DNA of 64,000 nucleotides from Nocardioides allogilvus (GTDB lineage Bacteria; Actinomycetota; Actinomycetes; Propionibacteriales; Nocardioidaceae), in the NCBI RefSeq assembly GCF_003047285.1, contig NZ_PZYX01000006.1, positions 62,001 to 126,000 on the forward strand, read 5' to 3'. This document shows, piece by piece, positions 56,713 to 64,000 of the stretch; position 1 is the stretch's first letter; each line of letters starts with the position of its first letter. Made by a program: the position numbers and the translations under genes. The notes under the pieces were generated by a model. It searched no databases and had not been told where the DNA came from. It saw only the letters and a program-made list of their open reading frames with translations.

Positions 56713-58206
56713 TCAGTCCAGGGGTACGTCCACCTGGACCCGCGCCCCGGTGCCGTCGCTGGCCGGGCCCATCTCGATCATCCCGCCCAGCTCTGACTCG
56801 ACCAGGGTGCGCACGATCGAGAGGCCCAGGCTGCTGGTGGCGTCCGGATCGAAGTCGGCCGGCAGGCCCACACCGTCGTCCTGTACGGCGAGGTGCAACC
56901 GGCCGACGATGCGGCGCGCACTGACCTGGATCAGGCCGGTGCGCGCGGGATCGGTCTCGGCGAGGTCGGCCATCCCGGGATAGCCGTGCTCGACGGCGTT
57001 CTGCAAGATCTCGGTCAGCACCATGGCCAGCGCCGTGGCGGTCTCCGAGGCGAGCACGCCGAAGGATCCGTCGCGCGCGACACGGACGCGTCCGCTCACG
57101 GCACTGACGTCGGTCACCAACCGGGAGAGCCGGTCGGCGATCTCGTCGAAGTCGACGGTCTCCTCGACCGCTTGGCTCAAGATCTCGTGCACGATCGCGA
57201 TCGAGCCCACGCGCCGCACCGCCTCCTCGAGCGCGGCCTTGGCCTCCGGCTGGCCGATCCGGCGGGCCTGGAGGCGCAACAGCGCCGCGACCGTCTGCAG
57301 GTTGTTCTTCACGCGGTGGTGGATCTCACGGATGGTGGCGTCCTTGGTGACCAGCTCACGGTCGCGCCGGCGCAGGTCGGTGACGTCGCGGAGCAGGATC
57401 ACCGCACCGATGCGGTCGCCGTGCGGTCGCAGCGGGATGCTGCGCACGATCAGGGCGACGTCCTCGGCGGCGATCTCCGTGTCGCGGTCGGCGCGCCCGC
57501 TCAGCACCGCGCTGAGCGACTCCTCGTCGGGACGGCGCCGCGGTGGCACGAGCTCGCGGGTCAGGTCGGCCAGCACGAGGTTGGTCAGGTCGCCGTGCAG
57601 GCCGAGGCGGCGATAGACCGACAGCGCGTTGGGGCTGGCGTAGGCGACCTTCCCGTCCGCGTCGAGGCGCAGGAACCCGTCGCCGACCCGCGGCGAGTCG
57701 GCGTGGTCGCTGCGCTGGCCCGCCGGCGGGAACCAGCCGCCCGCGATCATCTGTGTCAGCTCGGCGGCCGTCTGCAGGTAGGACAGCTCGAGCCGGCTCG
57801 GGGTGCGGACGCCGAGCAGGTTGGTGTTGCGGGCCACCACCGCGATGATCCGGCCTGCCCGCCGTACGGGAATCGCCTCGACCCGGACGGGGACGTCGTC
57901 GCGCCACTCCGGGTCGCCCTCGCGCACGAGGCGACCGTGCTGGTAGGCCTCGTCCACCATCCGCCGGCGCCCGACCGGGACGAAGGTGCCGACGACGTCG
58001 TCGGGCAGCGACGTGGGCCCGGTCGTCGGGCGCATCTGCCCGCAGGCCCAGAAACCGTGGCCCTCCCGGTCGGGCAGCCACATCACCAGATCGGCGAACG
58101 AGAGGTCGGCGATGATCTGCCAGTCGGCCATCAACAGGTGCAGCCACGCGACGTCGTCGTCGTCGAGATCGGTGTGTGCTCGGACGAGCTCGAGGAGAGA
58201 CGGCAC
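56713..58206 (-). CDS. pdtaS: Sensor histidine kinase PdtaS
   Basis: A 497-residue cytosolic kinase: an N-terminal GAF-like domain (WQIIADLSFADLVMWLPD), a PAS domain (about 180-275, LRLDADGKVAYASPNALSVYRRL), then a HisKA_2 domain with REIHHRVKNNLQTV (His296/His297 is the phosphorylated site) and a HATPase with MVLTEILQNAVEHGY and DDGVGLP. PdtaS works with the RNA-binding antiterminator PdtaR, not in this window. GTG 58206 matches a TAGGGT box six bases upstream and the M. tuberculosis start better than 58212. Confidence 0.94.
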   Translation of the reverse strand: MPSLLELVRAHTDLDDDDVAWLHLLMADWQIIADLSFADLVMWLPDREGHGFWACGQMRPTTGPTSLPDDVVGTFVPVGRRRMVDEAYQHGRLVREGDPEWRDDVPVRVEAIPVRRAGRIIAVVARNTNLLGVRTPSRLELSYLQTAAELTQMIAGGWFPPAGQRSDHADSPRVGDGFLRLDADGKVAYASPNALSVYRRLGLHGDLTNLVLADLTRELVPPRRRPDEESLSAVLSGRADRDTEIAAEDVALIVRSIPLRPHGDRIGAVILLRDVTDLRRRDRELVTKDATIREIHHRVKNNLQTVAALLRLQARRIGQPEAKAALEEAVRRVGSIAIVHEILSQAVEETVDFDEIADRLSRLVTDVSAVSGRVRVARDGSFGVLASETATALAMVLTEILQNAVEHGYPGMADLAETDPARTGLIQVSARRIVGRLHLAVQDDGVGLPADFDPDATSSLGLSIVRTLVESELGGMIEMGPASDGTGARVQVDVPLD

Positions 58207-58212
58207 GACCAC

Positions 58213-58218
58213 ACCCTA
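58213..58218 (-). promoter_or_regulatory. -10 box TAGGGT of pdtaS
   Basis: Minus-strand TAGGGT, six bases before the GTG at 58206. Confidence 0.5.
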
Positions 58219-58268
58219 GTGAGCGTCCCCGGTTCGCCCCACGGACGATCGGCTGGCAGGATGTGGCC

Positions 58269-59126
58269 ATGGCCACTGGGTACTGGCAGGAGATCCTCTC
58301 GAAGGGTCTCGCCGTCCCCGATGACAGGCCTCTGGACGACCTCACGGCCGAGCTCACGACCATGCTCGGCTCCCCCGATCCGGAGCAGCGCGACGGCACC
58401 GCCTACCCCGCGCTGGCGACCTGGATCGACCGCGGTGTCTACGACGACCTGCTCTCCGGCCTCGGCGACGGCATGGCTGCCGGCCTGGTCGTCGGGCTCG
58501 GTGAGAGGGGCACCGACACCGTCTTCCGTCGCAGCTTCTCGGTGCTCGCGCTGGCCGAGTGCCTGGCCCGCGACAACACCAAGCTGCTGCTGCCGGGGGC
58601 CCGCGTCTTCGACTGGGGCGACCGGGTCGCGTCGTGGTTCCTGCGTGAGCGCGACACCCGCGGCTTCGTGCCCGGCAAGGGCTGGGCGCACGCGATCGCG
58701 CACGGTGCCGACGCGATCGGGATCCTCGCCCAGTCGCCCTACTTCGCCACCAACGAGCTGACGGTCTTCCTCGACGTCATCGCCGACCGGCTGCTGATGA
58801 TCGACACCCCTCTCCTCGTCGCGGGCGAGACCGACCGGATGGCCGCGGCCACGATGCAGATCCTGCGCCGCAACGTCGTCAGCCTGAAGGTGCTCGAGCC
58901 GTGGGTGTTCCGCATCGCCGCCGGTGCCAACCCGTTCGGCAGCAGCGGCGACCACGACCCCTACCAGCTCGCGGGCAACGCCCAGGCCTACCTCCGCTCG
59001 CTGCACGTGCAGCTGACGCTGGCGAGCAACCCTCCCGGCGTGCGCCCCGACCTGATCCTGGTCCTGGTCGAGGCACTGAAGGCGACGAACTTCCCGTTCC
59101 TGTCGCTGCCCACCGCCTCCGCCTGA
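58269..59126 (+). CDS. DUF2785 protein
   Basis: A 285-residue mostly helical protein: WQEILSKGLAVPDDRPLDDL, DGTAYPALATWIDRGVYDDL, ECLARDNTKLLLPG and VLDVIADRLL-like helices match the DUF2785 family, thought to be an alpha-helical repeat. Function unknown. ATG 58269 has CAGGAT six bases upstream. It is divergent from pdtaS, with 62 bases between the starts. Confidence 0.8.
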   Translation: MATGYWQEILSKGLAVPDDRPLDDLTAELTTMLGSPDPEQRDGTAYPALATWIDRGVYDDLLSGLGDGMAAGLVVGLGERGTDTVFRRSFSVLALAECLARDNTKLLLPGARVFDWGDRVASWFLRERDTRGFVPGKGWAHAIAHGADAIGILAQSPYFATNELTVFLDVIADRLLMIDTPLLVAGETDRMAAATMQILRRNVVSLKVLEPWVFRIAAGANPFGSSGDHDPYQLAGNAQAYLRSLHVQLTLASNPPGVRPDLILVLVEALKATNFPFLSLPTASA

Positions 59127-59154
59127 AACCCGCGTCCGTGTTGGGCGCATGCTC

Positions 59155-59160
59155 TAGCGT
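59155..59160 (+). promoter_or_regulatory. -10 box TAGCGT of the acetolactate-synthase-like gene
   Basis: TAGCGT ends six bases before ATG 59167. Confidence 0.5.
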
Positions 59161-59166
59161 GCGGGC

Positions 59167-60825
59167 ATGAGTGAAGACATCGCGGGCCACAGCGGCGAGC
59201 TGGCGGTCTCCGTCGCGCGGGCACACGGCGTGCAGACCATGTTCACGCTGTCGGGGGCACACGTCTTCCCGATGTACGACGGGGCCGTCAAGGCCGAGCC
59301 GCCGATGCGCCTGCTCGACGTGCGCCACGAGCAGACGGCGGCCTTCGCGGCCGAGGCCACCGGCAAGCTGACCCGGGTGCCGGGGCTGGCCGTGCTGACC
59401 GCCGGCCCGGGCGTCACCAACGGCATCTCCGCGATCGCGCAGGCGCAGTTCGCCGGCTCCCCGATGGTCGTGGTCGGCGGTCGCGCCCCGGCCAACCGCT
59501 GGGGCAGCGGCGCCCTGCAGGAGATCGACCACCTGCCGATCGTCGCCCCCGTCACCAAGCAGGCTCGCACCCTGCACACCGCCGCCGACGTGGCCGCGGG
59601 CTTCGACGACGCCTTCAGCGTCGCCCGCTCCTCGCACCGCGGTCCGGTGTACGTCGACATCCCGATGGACGAGTTCTTCAGCTCCGGCTCCGGACCGGCG
59701 TCCGCGGGGTCGGCCGCGGCCGTCCTCGAGCCCGACGGCGACGACATCGCCCGGATCGCCGCCCTGCTGGCCGAGTCGCACCACCCGCTGCTGATCCTGG
59801 GCACCGACGTCTGGGCCGACCACGCGGAGGACGCCGCCCTGCGGCTGGTCGAGTCGCTCGGCATCCCGACGCTGACCAACGGCATGGGGCGCGGCCTGCT
59901 GCCTGGCGGTCACCCGCTGCTCGTCACGAAGGCCCGCGGCGCCGCGATCAACGGTGCCGACCTGGTCATCGTGGTCGGCACCCCCCTCGACTTCCGGCTC
60001 GGCTACGGCATCTTCGGTGGCCCCGACAAGAGCCCCAGCGGCGCCTTCGCCAAGGTCGTGCACGTCGCCGACTCCCCCGGCCAGCTCTCGACGCACGCCG
60101 AGCTGGCGGCCTCGGTCGCCGGTGACCTGTCCGCGGTCCTCGACGGGCTGGTGGTCGCCGTACAGGGAAGGACGCGTGACTGGTCCGGTTGGGCAGCCGA
60201 GCTGGCCGACGTCGTGAAGGCCGCGACCGCGCGCGACAACGAGCTGCTGACGGCCGAGGCCGACCCGATCCACCCGGCGCGCATCTACGGCGAGCTGGTC
60301 CCCCGGCTCGCGGACGACGCGGTCGTGATCGGGGACGGCGGTGACTTCGTCAGCTTCGCCGGCAAGTTCGTCGAGCCCCAGCGCCCCGGCGGCTGGCTCG
60401 ACCCCGGTCCCTACGGCTGCCTGGGGGCGGGTCTCGGCGCCGCCATCGCGGCCCGCATCGCCCGGCCGTCCGCACAGGTCGCGCTGCTGCTCGGCGACGG
60501 CGCCGCCGGCTTCTCGCTGATGGACGTCGACACCCTGGTCCGCCACGACCTCCCCGTCGTGATGGTGATGGGCAACAACTCCGCCTGGGGCCTGGAGAAG
60601 GGTCCGATGCAGATGCTCTACGGCTACGACGTCGCGGCCGACCTGGCCCAGCAGACGGCCTACCACGAGGTCGTCAAGGCGCTCGGCGGTGCCGGGGAGA
60701 AGGTCACCGACCCGAAGGACATCGGCCCCGCGCTCGACCGGGCCTTCGACTCGGGCGTGCCCTACCTCGTCAACATCATCACCGACGTCGAGGCCGCCTA
60801 CCCGCGCAGCACGTTCGGGATCTGA
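59167..60825 (+). CDS. Thiamine-diphosphate enzyme, acetolactate synthase-like (IlvG/IlvB1 type)
   Basis: A 552-residue enzyme with three domains of the family: Glu55 in LDVRHEQTAAFAAEA for ThDP activation, a middle domain, and the C-terminal ThDP-Mg motif GDGAAGFS...NNSAWG. It resembles Rv1820 (annotated ilvG) more than the anabolic IlvB. The normal reaction joins two pyruvates, but some members act on oxalyl-CoA or other 2-oxo acids, so the substrate is not certain. No small regulatory subunit gene is adjacent. Confidence 0.85.
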   Translation: MSEDIAGHSGELAVSVARAHGVQTMFTLSGAHVFPMYDGAVKAEPPMRLLDVRHEQTAAFAAEATGKLTRVPGLAVLTAGPGVTNGISAIAQAQFAGSPMVVVGGRAPANRWGSGALQEIDHLPIVAPVTKQARTLHTAADVAAGFDDAFSVARSSHRGPVYVDIPMDEFFSSGSGPASAGSAAAVLEPDGDDIARIAALLAESHHPLLILGTDVWADHAEDAALRLVESLGIPTLTNGMGRGLLPGGHPLLVTKARGAAINGADLVIVVGTPLDFRLGYGIFGGPDKSPSGAFAKVVHVADSPGQLSTHAELAASVAGDLSAVLDGLVVAVQGRTRDWSGWAAELADVVKAATARDNELLTAEADPIHPARIYGELVPRLADDAVVIGDGGDFVSFAGKFVEPQRPGGWLDPGPYGCLGAGLGAAIAARIARPSAQVALLLGDGAAGFSLMDVDTLVRHDLPVVMVMGNNSAWGLEKGPMQMLYGYDVAADLAQQTAYHEVVKALGGAGEKVTDPKDIGPALDRAFDSGVPYLVNIITDVEAAYPRSTFGI

Positions 60826-60837
60826 GCGAGCCGGGCC

Positions 60838-62274
60838 TCAGCAGCGGCGGGCGGTGGCCGGGTCGGCGATGTCGTCGAAGCAGAGCTGCTCGACCGGGAT
60901 GGCGCCGAGCTGGCCCTTGGCCACCAGGGCCCAGGTGTAGACCTGCCACGGTCCGTCGTCGCCGGACGTTGTCGTCTGGGCGGTGTAGAGGGCGCCGTTC
61001 GCAGTCAGCCAGCTCCGGAACGCCCGGCCGTCCTCGGTCTCGCCGCTCCCCAAGGTGACGCCACCGATCTCCTCGAGCGCGACCATCCGGTCGCGGACCT
61101 GCCCGAGCACCTGGAGGTCCGCAGGCTGGTCGGCCTCCCCGGAGGTGACCACGACCGCCACCCCGTCGTAGGCGAGGTTGGGAGCGAGGGTGAGGACTCG
61201 CGGGTCACCGAGCTCGAGACCGTGGTTGATCCGAGTCCCGTCCGGCATCTCGACGACCAACGAGACGTCCGCGAAGGCCTCGAGGCCGACCGTGAACGGG
61301 AAGGGGAACTCGGAGCTGAACTGCTCACCGATGCCGATGCGTTCGTCCGCGAAGGGCGCGAGCGGAGGCAGGATGTCCTGCTCACCCTCCGCACACGGAT
61401 GTGCACCCTCGGGCACCCCGATCAGGCAGGGCGTCTCCGCGGGGACCGGCGACAGCACGCCGTCGTCAGCCAGCCGCCACTCGACCACGTCGACCCGATA
61501 CTCCTCCGGGATGACGAGGTTCATCAGGTACGCCGGGTAGCTGCGCTCGGAGCGGCTCGTGAACAGCGAGCCGTCCTCGATCCAGAAGCCCTGCATGTGC
61601 ACGAGCTCGTAGTAGTCCTGCGTGGCCCCCGGCACCACCAGGTTGCCGCTCCACAGCAGGTCCGGCTCCGTCGCCGGCGCCCTGACCAGGAGGCCGTCTC
61701 GGAGGTCGAGGACGACGAGCTGGGTCGGCGGCGGGCCGGCGGCGGCGGGACCGCCGCCTTCGGCGTTCTCGTTCACGATCACGAGCTCCTGGTCGCCGTC
61801 GCTGTCCGCATCGATCGGCTCCAGGGCGATGACGCTCAGTGTCTGGTCGAGGTCGACGATGCCGTGGGCGCTCGAGCCGTCGCTGCTCAGCGTCGTCTGC
61901 AGCCGCAACCGGCCGTCGTAGCCCTCACTGGGCTCGGCGAGGAAGTGCACCTTCTCGGGCCTGCCGTCACCGTCGAGGTCCAGCTCGGCCGGGGGTGTGT
62001 CCATGACGCGGTCCCAGTCCCGGCCGACGTCGGCCGGGAGCTCGAGCGTCGGGCGGGGCTCGGCAGGCTGCGGACCATCCTGGTCACGGTCGCCGAGCAG
62101 CGCGACCGAGGCCGCCACCACGGCCAGGCAGGCTGCGACCGCCAGCAGCACCGAGGTGCGGCGCCACAGCTGCACCACCGGCGCGGGCAGGGGCTCGTCG
62201 CGGAGGTCCTCGGGCTGCACCAGGTCGGCGCGGGCCGCGAACGCCTCGGCAAGACGCGTCTCGAGCTCGTTCAT
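60838..62274 (-). CDS. Membrane-anchored extracytoplasmic protein, sigma-factor partner
   Basis: A 478-residue protein. About 40 N-terminal cytosolic residues (ELETRLAEAFAARADLVQPEDL) are followed by one membrane helix (TSVLLAVAACLAVVAASVALL, about 40-60) and a large extracellular domain with Asp-rich segments such as LDLDGDGRPEK and DADSDGDQELV, which look like calcium-binding FG-GAP/dockerin-like loops. The start overlaps the upstream sigma gene stop as ATGA, the usual layout for a sigma factor and its anti-sigma or sensor. Regulation of that sigma factor by this protein is inferred. Confidence 0.75.
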   Translation of the reverse strand: MNELETRLAEAFAARADLVQPEDLRDEPLPAPVVQLWRRTSVLLAVAACLAVVAASVALLGDRDQDGPQPAEPRPTLELPADVGRDWDRVMDTPPAELDLDGDGRPEKVHFLAEPSEGYDGRLRLQTTLSSDGSSAHGIVDLDQTLSVIALEPIDADSDGDQELVIVNENAEGGGPAAAGPPPTQLVVLDLRDGLLVRAPATEPDLLWSGNLVVPGATQDYYELVHMQGFWIEDGSLFTSRSERSYPAYLMNLVIPEEYRVDVVEWRLADDGVLSPVPAETPCLIGVPEGAHPCAEGEQDILPPLAPFADERIGIGEQFSSEFPFPFTVGLEAFADVSLVVEMPDGTRINHGLELGDPRVLTLAPNLAYDGVAVVVTSGEADQPADLQVLGQVRDRMVALEEIGGVTLGSGETEDGRAFRSWLTANGALYTAQTTTSGDDGPWQVYTWALVAKGQLGAIPVEQLCFDDIADPATARRC

Positions 62275-62792
62275 GACCGGCCACCCTTCTCCTCGATGAT
62301 CCGCTCCAACGCGTCGAGCGCGCGGCTGGCGGTGGACTTGACGGTGCCGGGACTGATCTCGAGGGTCTCGGCGATCTCGGCCTCGGAGAGGCCGCTCCAG
62401 TAGCGCAGCGTGAGCACCTCGCGCTGGCGCGGGGCCAGGGACCTGACCGCCTCGAGCACCTCACGGTGCTCCTCGGCGACCACGACCCGGTCCTCGGGTC
62501 CGGCGGTCTCGACAGAGCGCGGCGGCGTGTAGCCGCGTACCGTGCGTCGCCGGCGCAGCATCGACCGGGCGCCGTTCACGACCGAGACCCGCAGGTAGCC
62601 GACGGCCGCGGACGGGTCACGCAGCCCGTTGCGGCGGCGAGCCAGCGCGGTGAACGCGTCCTGGACGACGTCCTCGGCGCTGGCCAGGTCGTCCACCAGC
62701 AGCACGGCCAGCCGCACCAGGGCGAGCCGGTGCGCGGCATAGAGCTCGGCAAGCTCCACTGCCTGGCCAGGTCGCTCCACGTCGATGCTCAC
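62271..62792 (-). CDS. SigE-family (ECF-like) RNA polymerase sigma factor
   Basis: A 173-residue extracytoplasmic-function-type sigma factor: region 2 with LYAAHRLALVRLAVLLV and DDLASAEDVVQDAFTALARR, region 4 with LAPRQREVLTLRYWSGLSEAEIAETL and SPGTVKSTASRALDALERI. It belongs to the SigE70 group found in actinobacteria. GTG start; overlaps the membrane-anchored partner gene as ATGA. Confidence 0.92.
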   Translation of the reverse strand: MSIDVERPGQAVELAELYAAHRLALVRLAVLLVDDLASAEDVVQDAFTALARRRNGLRDPSAAVGYLRVSVVNGARSMLRRRRTVRGYTPPRSVETAGPEDRVVVAEEHREVLEAVRSLAPRQREVLTLRYWSGLSEAEIAETLEISPGTVKSTASRALDALERIIEEKGGRS

Positions 62793-62853
62793 ACCCTGAT
62801 AGACGCCGCCGCGGCCGCGAGGTTGCTCCAAGGCCACGACTTCTTTGCCACCG

Positions 62854-62859
62854 TAGGCT
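62854..62859 (+). promoter_or_regulatory. -10 box TAGGCT of the thioesterase gene
   Basis: TAGGCT ends six bases before the ATG at 62866. Confidence 0.5.
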
Positions 62860-62865
62860 CTGCGC

Positions 62866-63237
62866 ATGTCCGAGCAGCAGGCGACACTCACCTTCACCGT
62901 GACCGAGTCCGACACCGCGATCGCCGTCGGCAGCGGGTCGCTGCCCGTGCTCGGCACCCCACGGCTGCTGGCGTGGTGCGAGGCCGCGACCTGCGCGGCC
63001 CTCGAGGGCTCACTGCCCGCGGGCGGCACCAGCGTCGGCACCCGGATCTCCCTGGAGCACCTCGCGGCGAGCCCGGTGGGCGCCGTGCTGGAGGTGAGCG
63101 CCACGACGGCGTACGTCGATGGGCGGCTGCACAGGTTCACGGTCTCCGCCCGCCATGTCGACGGCGGTCGCGTGGTCGGCGCCGGCGAGGTGACCCGGGT
63201 GGTCGTCGACGCCGAGCGGTTCATGTCACGCGTCTGA
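62866..63237 (+). CDS. Hot-dog-fold thioesterase (FlK-like)
   Basis: A 123-residue hot-dog protein: LGTPRLLAWCEAATCAALEGSL in the central helix, then GTRISLEHLAASPVGAVLEV and a final HRFTVSARHVDGGRVVGAGEV. The helix-strand order and the T-rich GTS.GTRI..EH region resemble fluoroacetyl-CoA-type thioesterases. Substrate unknown. Its transcript ends at the hairpin 63247-63280. Confidence 0.82.
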   Translation: MSEQQATLTFTVTESDTAIAVGSGSLPVLGTPRLLAWCEAATCAALEGSLPAGGTSVGTRISLEHLAASPVGAVLEVSATTAYVDGRLHRFTVSARHVDGGRVVGAGEVTRVVVDAERFMSRV

Positions 63238-63246
63238 GAACAGCGA

Positions 63247-63280
63247 ACCCCCGGCCTTCACGATGGAAGGAGCCGGGGGT
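63247..63280. terminator. Bidirectional terminator
   Basis: ACCCCCGGC (63247-63255) pairs with GCCGGGGGT (63272-63280), and inner CCTTC pairs with GAAGG. It lies between the convergent thioesterase and bL37 genes. Confidence 0.8.
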
Positions 63281-63295
63281 CTGCTTGGAATGCGC

Positions 63296-63370
63296 TCAGG
63301 CGTTGGGGCGCTTGCCGTGGTTCGCCTTCTTCTTCTTGCGAGCGCGGCGCTTGCGTCCGGTCTTGCCCAT
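63296..63370 (-). CDS. Ribosomal protein bL37
   Basis: A 24-residue, very basic peptide: MGKTGRKRRARKKKK, ending ANHGKRPNA. This ending is the mark of the small actinobacterial large-subunit protein bL37. The ATG is preceded by GGAGGAA six bases upstream, a strong ribosome site that supports translation of so small a frame. It is the last leftward gene before the terminator, downstream of rsrA and sigR. Confidence 0.85.
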   Translation of the reverse strand: MGKTGRKRRARKKKKANHGKRPNA

Positions 63371-63457
63371 GGTGTTCCTCCAGAAATTGATAGCCCTGCT
63401 CGTTGCCCGTGACAGGGCTGAGGGTCATCCTCTCAAATGTCGGCCAGCGGGGCGAAT

Positions 63458-63736
63458 TCAGCCCTCGCTGATGCGGACCTGGACCTCGCGGATCTGGATC
63501 CGCACCCGCTCGCGCAGGCCGTCGGGAGCCGATTCGGAACACGATCGGGCGACGATCTGCTTGACCGTCCGCTGCAGGTCGTACTTCTCCAGGCACGGGC
63601 CGCACTCGTCGAGGTGCATGCGCACCTCGGAGCAGTCGGCCTCGTCGAGCTCGTTGTCGAGGAAGAAGACGATGCGTTCGAGGTAGTCGGAACACTCGTC
63701 CTTGCCGTGGCTGTGTTCGCTCGTGGGCTCGCTCAT
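63458..63736 (-). CDS. rsrA: Redox-sensing anti-sigma factor RsrA
   Basis: A 92-residue zinc anti-sigma factor: Cys15, then H41-x3-C45-x2-C48 (HLDECGPC), the ZAS pattern of RsrA/RshA. Oxidation of the Cys thiols releases zinc and frees SigR. ATG 63736 overlaps the sigR stop by one base (TGATG), so both proteins are made together. Confidence 0.95.
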   Translation of the reverse strand: MSEPTSEHSHGKDECSDYLERIVFFLDNELDEADCSEVRMHLDECGPCLEKYDLQRTVKQIVARSCSESAPDGLRERVRIQIREVQVRISEG

Positions 63737-64000
63737 CACTTCGCCTCCGTCGCGCCGCTGGGCAGCAGGTCGTTGGCGCGCACGTGGTGGGAGAGCATGT
63801 CGCGCAGCTGGCGCCGGCCACGGTGCAGGCGGGACATGACGGTGCCGATGGGGGTGTTCATGATCTCGGCGATCTCCTTGTACGGGAAGCCCTCGACGTC
63901 GGCCAGGTAGACCGCCAGACGGAACTCCTCGGGCAGGCGCTGCAGCGCGTCCTTGACCTCGGAGTCGGGAAGGTGCTCGAGCGCCTCCATCTCGGCGGAC
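63736..64000 (-). CDS. sigR: Sigma factor SigR/SigH (3' part, cut by window edge)
   Basis: The frame is open to the right edge, so the N-terminal part is missing. What remains is region 4: [40 protein letters not shown] and [12 protein letters not shown], followed by a short tail. This is the disulfide-stress sigma factor SigR (SigH in mycobacteria), held by RsrA. An apparent ATG at 63990 is an internal Met, not the start. Confidence 0.94.
   Translation of the reverse strand, partial: SAEMEALEHLPDSEVKDALQRLPEEFRLAVYLADVEGFPYKEIAEIMNTPIGTVMSRLHRGRRQLRDMLSHHVRANDLLPSGATEAK

Noticed and set aside
63736..63990. A complete 84-residue protein starting at 63990
   Set aside because: The frame stays open to the window edge and the sequence is region 4 of SigR; 63990 is an internal Met.

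Overview
The window is high-GC actinobacterial DNA that most resembles Nocardioides or another member of the Nocardioidaceae. This is inferred from gene content: NucS in place of a MutS/MutL repair system, WhiB1, PdtaS, SigR/RsrA, the fused 2-oxoglutarate enzyme Kgd, Ni-SOD, bL37, and a gene order close to that of mycobacteria. Coding density is very high. No gap without a gene exceeds about 235 bases; the largest are 1436-1670, 56223-56443, 38465-38680 and 54329-54530, and each holds visible palindromes or hairpins. I saw no insertion sequence, prophage, CRISPR array or rRNA. One tRNA (Arg, anticodon CCG) is present.

Layout. (1) 1-9.5 kb: an SRPBCC protein, a WYL regulator, a large LuxR-type ATPase regulator, two related 3-hydroxyacyl-CoA dehydrogenases (one a tandem fusion, the other lacking its first Rossmann domain), the mismatch endonuclease NucS and a DUF952 protein. 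(2) 9.5-16 kb: a secreted beta-helix protein with an overlapping exported partner, a tiny basic Cys-rich protein behind an iron-box-like operator, a histidine phosphatase, the B12-dependent mutase MeaA/Ecm, a STAS protein and the B12 adenosyltransferase that could supply MeaA's cofactor. (3) 16-38.4 kb: a long leftward block, argS-lysA-hom-thrC-thrB, rho, rpmE-prfA-prmC-tsaC-wecA-atpI-atpZ-atpBEFHAGDC-DUF2550, closed by a strong hairpin terminator after atpC. It combines amino-acid synthesis, translation termination, a cell-wall lipid-linked sugar transferase and the whole F1Fo ATP synthase. (4) 38.4-45.8 kb: tRNA-Arg, exported proteins including an LCP-family protein coupled to a lipoprotein, then kgd and a tiny DUF6104 gene. 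(5) 45.8-54.5 kb: a fatty-acid desaturase and its ferredoxin-reductase-type partner opposite a TetR regulator with a perfect palindromic operator, several oxidoreductases, a malic enzyme, and the Ni-superoxide dismutase pair sodN/sodX. (6) 54.5-64 kb: a SigF module, whiB1 with a CRP-like site, pdtaS, an acetolactate-synthase-like enzyme, a second sigma factor with a membrane-anchored partner, the tiny ribosomal protein bL37, and rsrA with the 3' part of sigR, which runs off the right edge.

Cross-cutting signals. More than a dozen genes have a TAnnnT-type -10 box (often TAGGcT or TAGGgT) ending only 6-8 bases before the start codon. That points to leaderless mRNAs and helped decide several starts. 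The least explained items are the iron-box-controlled 64-aa CC-x5-C-x2-C protein (11989-12183), a transcription terminator Rho whose Walker A lysine is arginine, and the truncated dehydrogenase paralogue.
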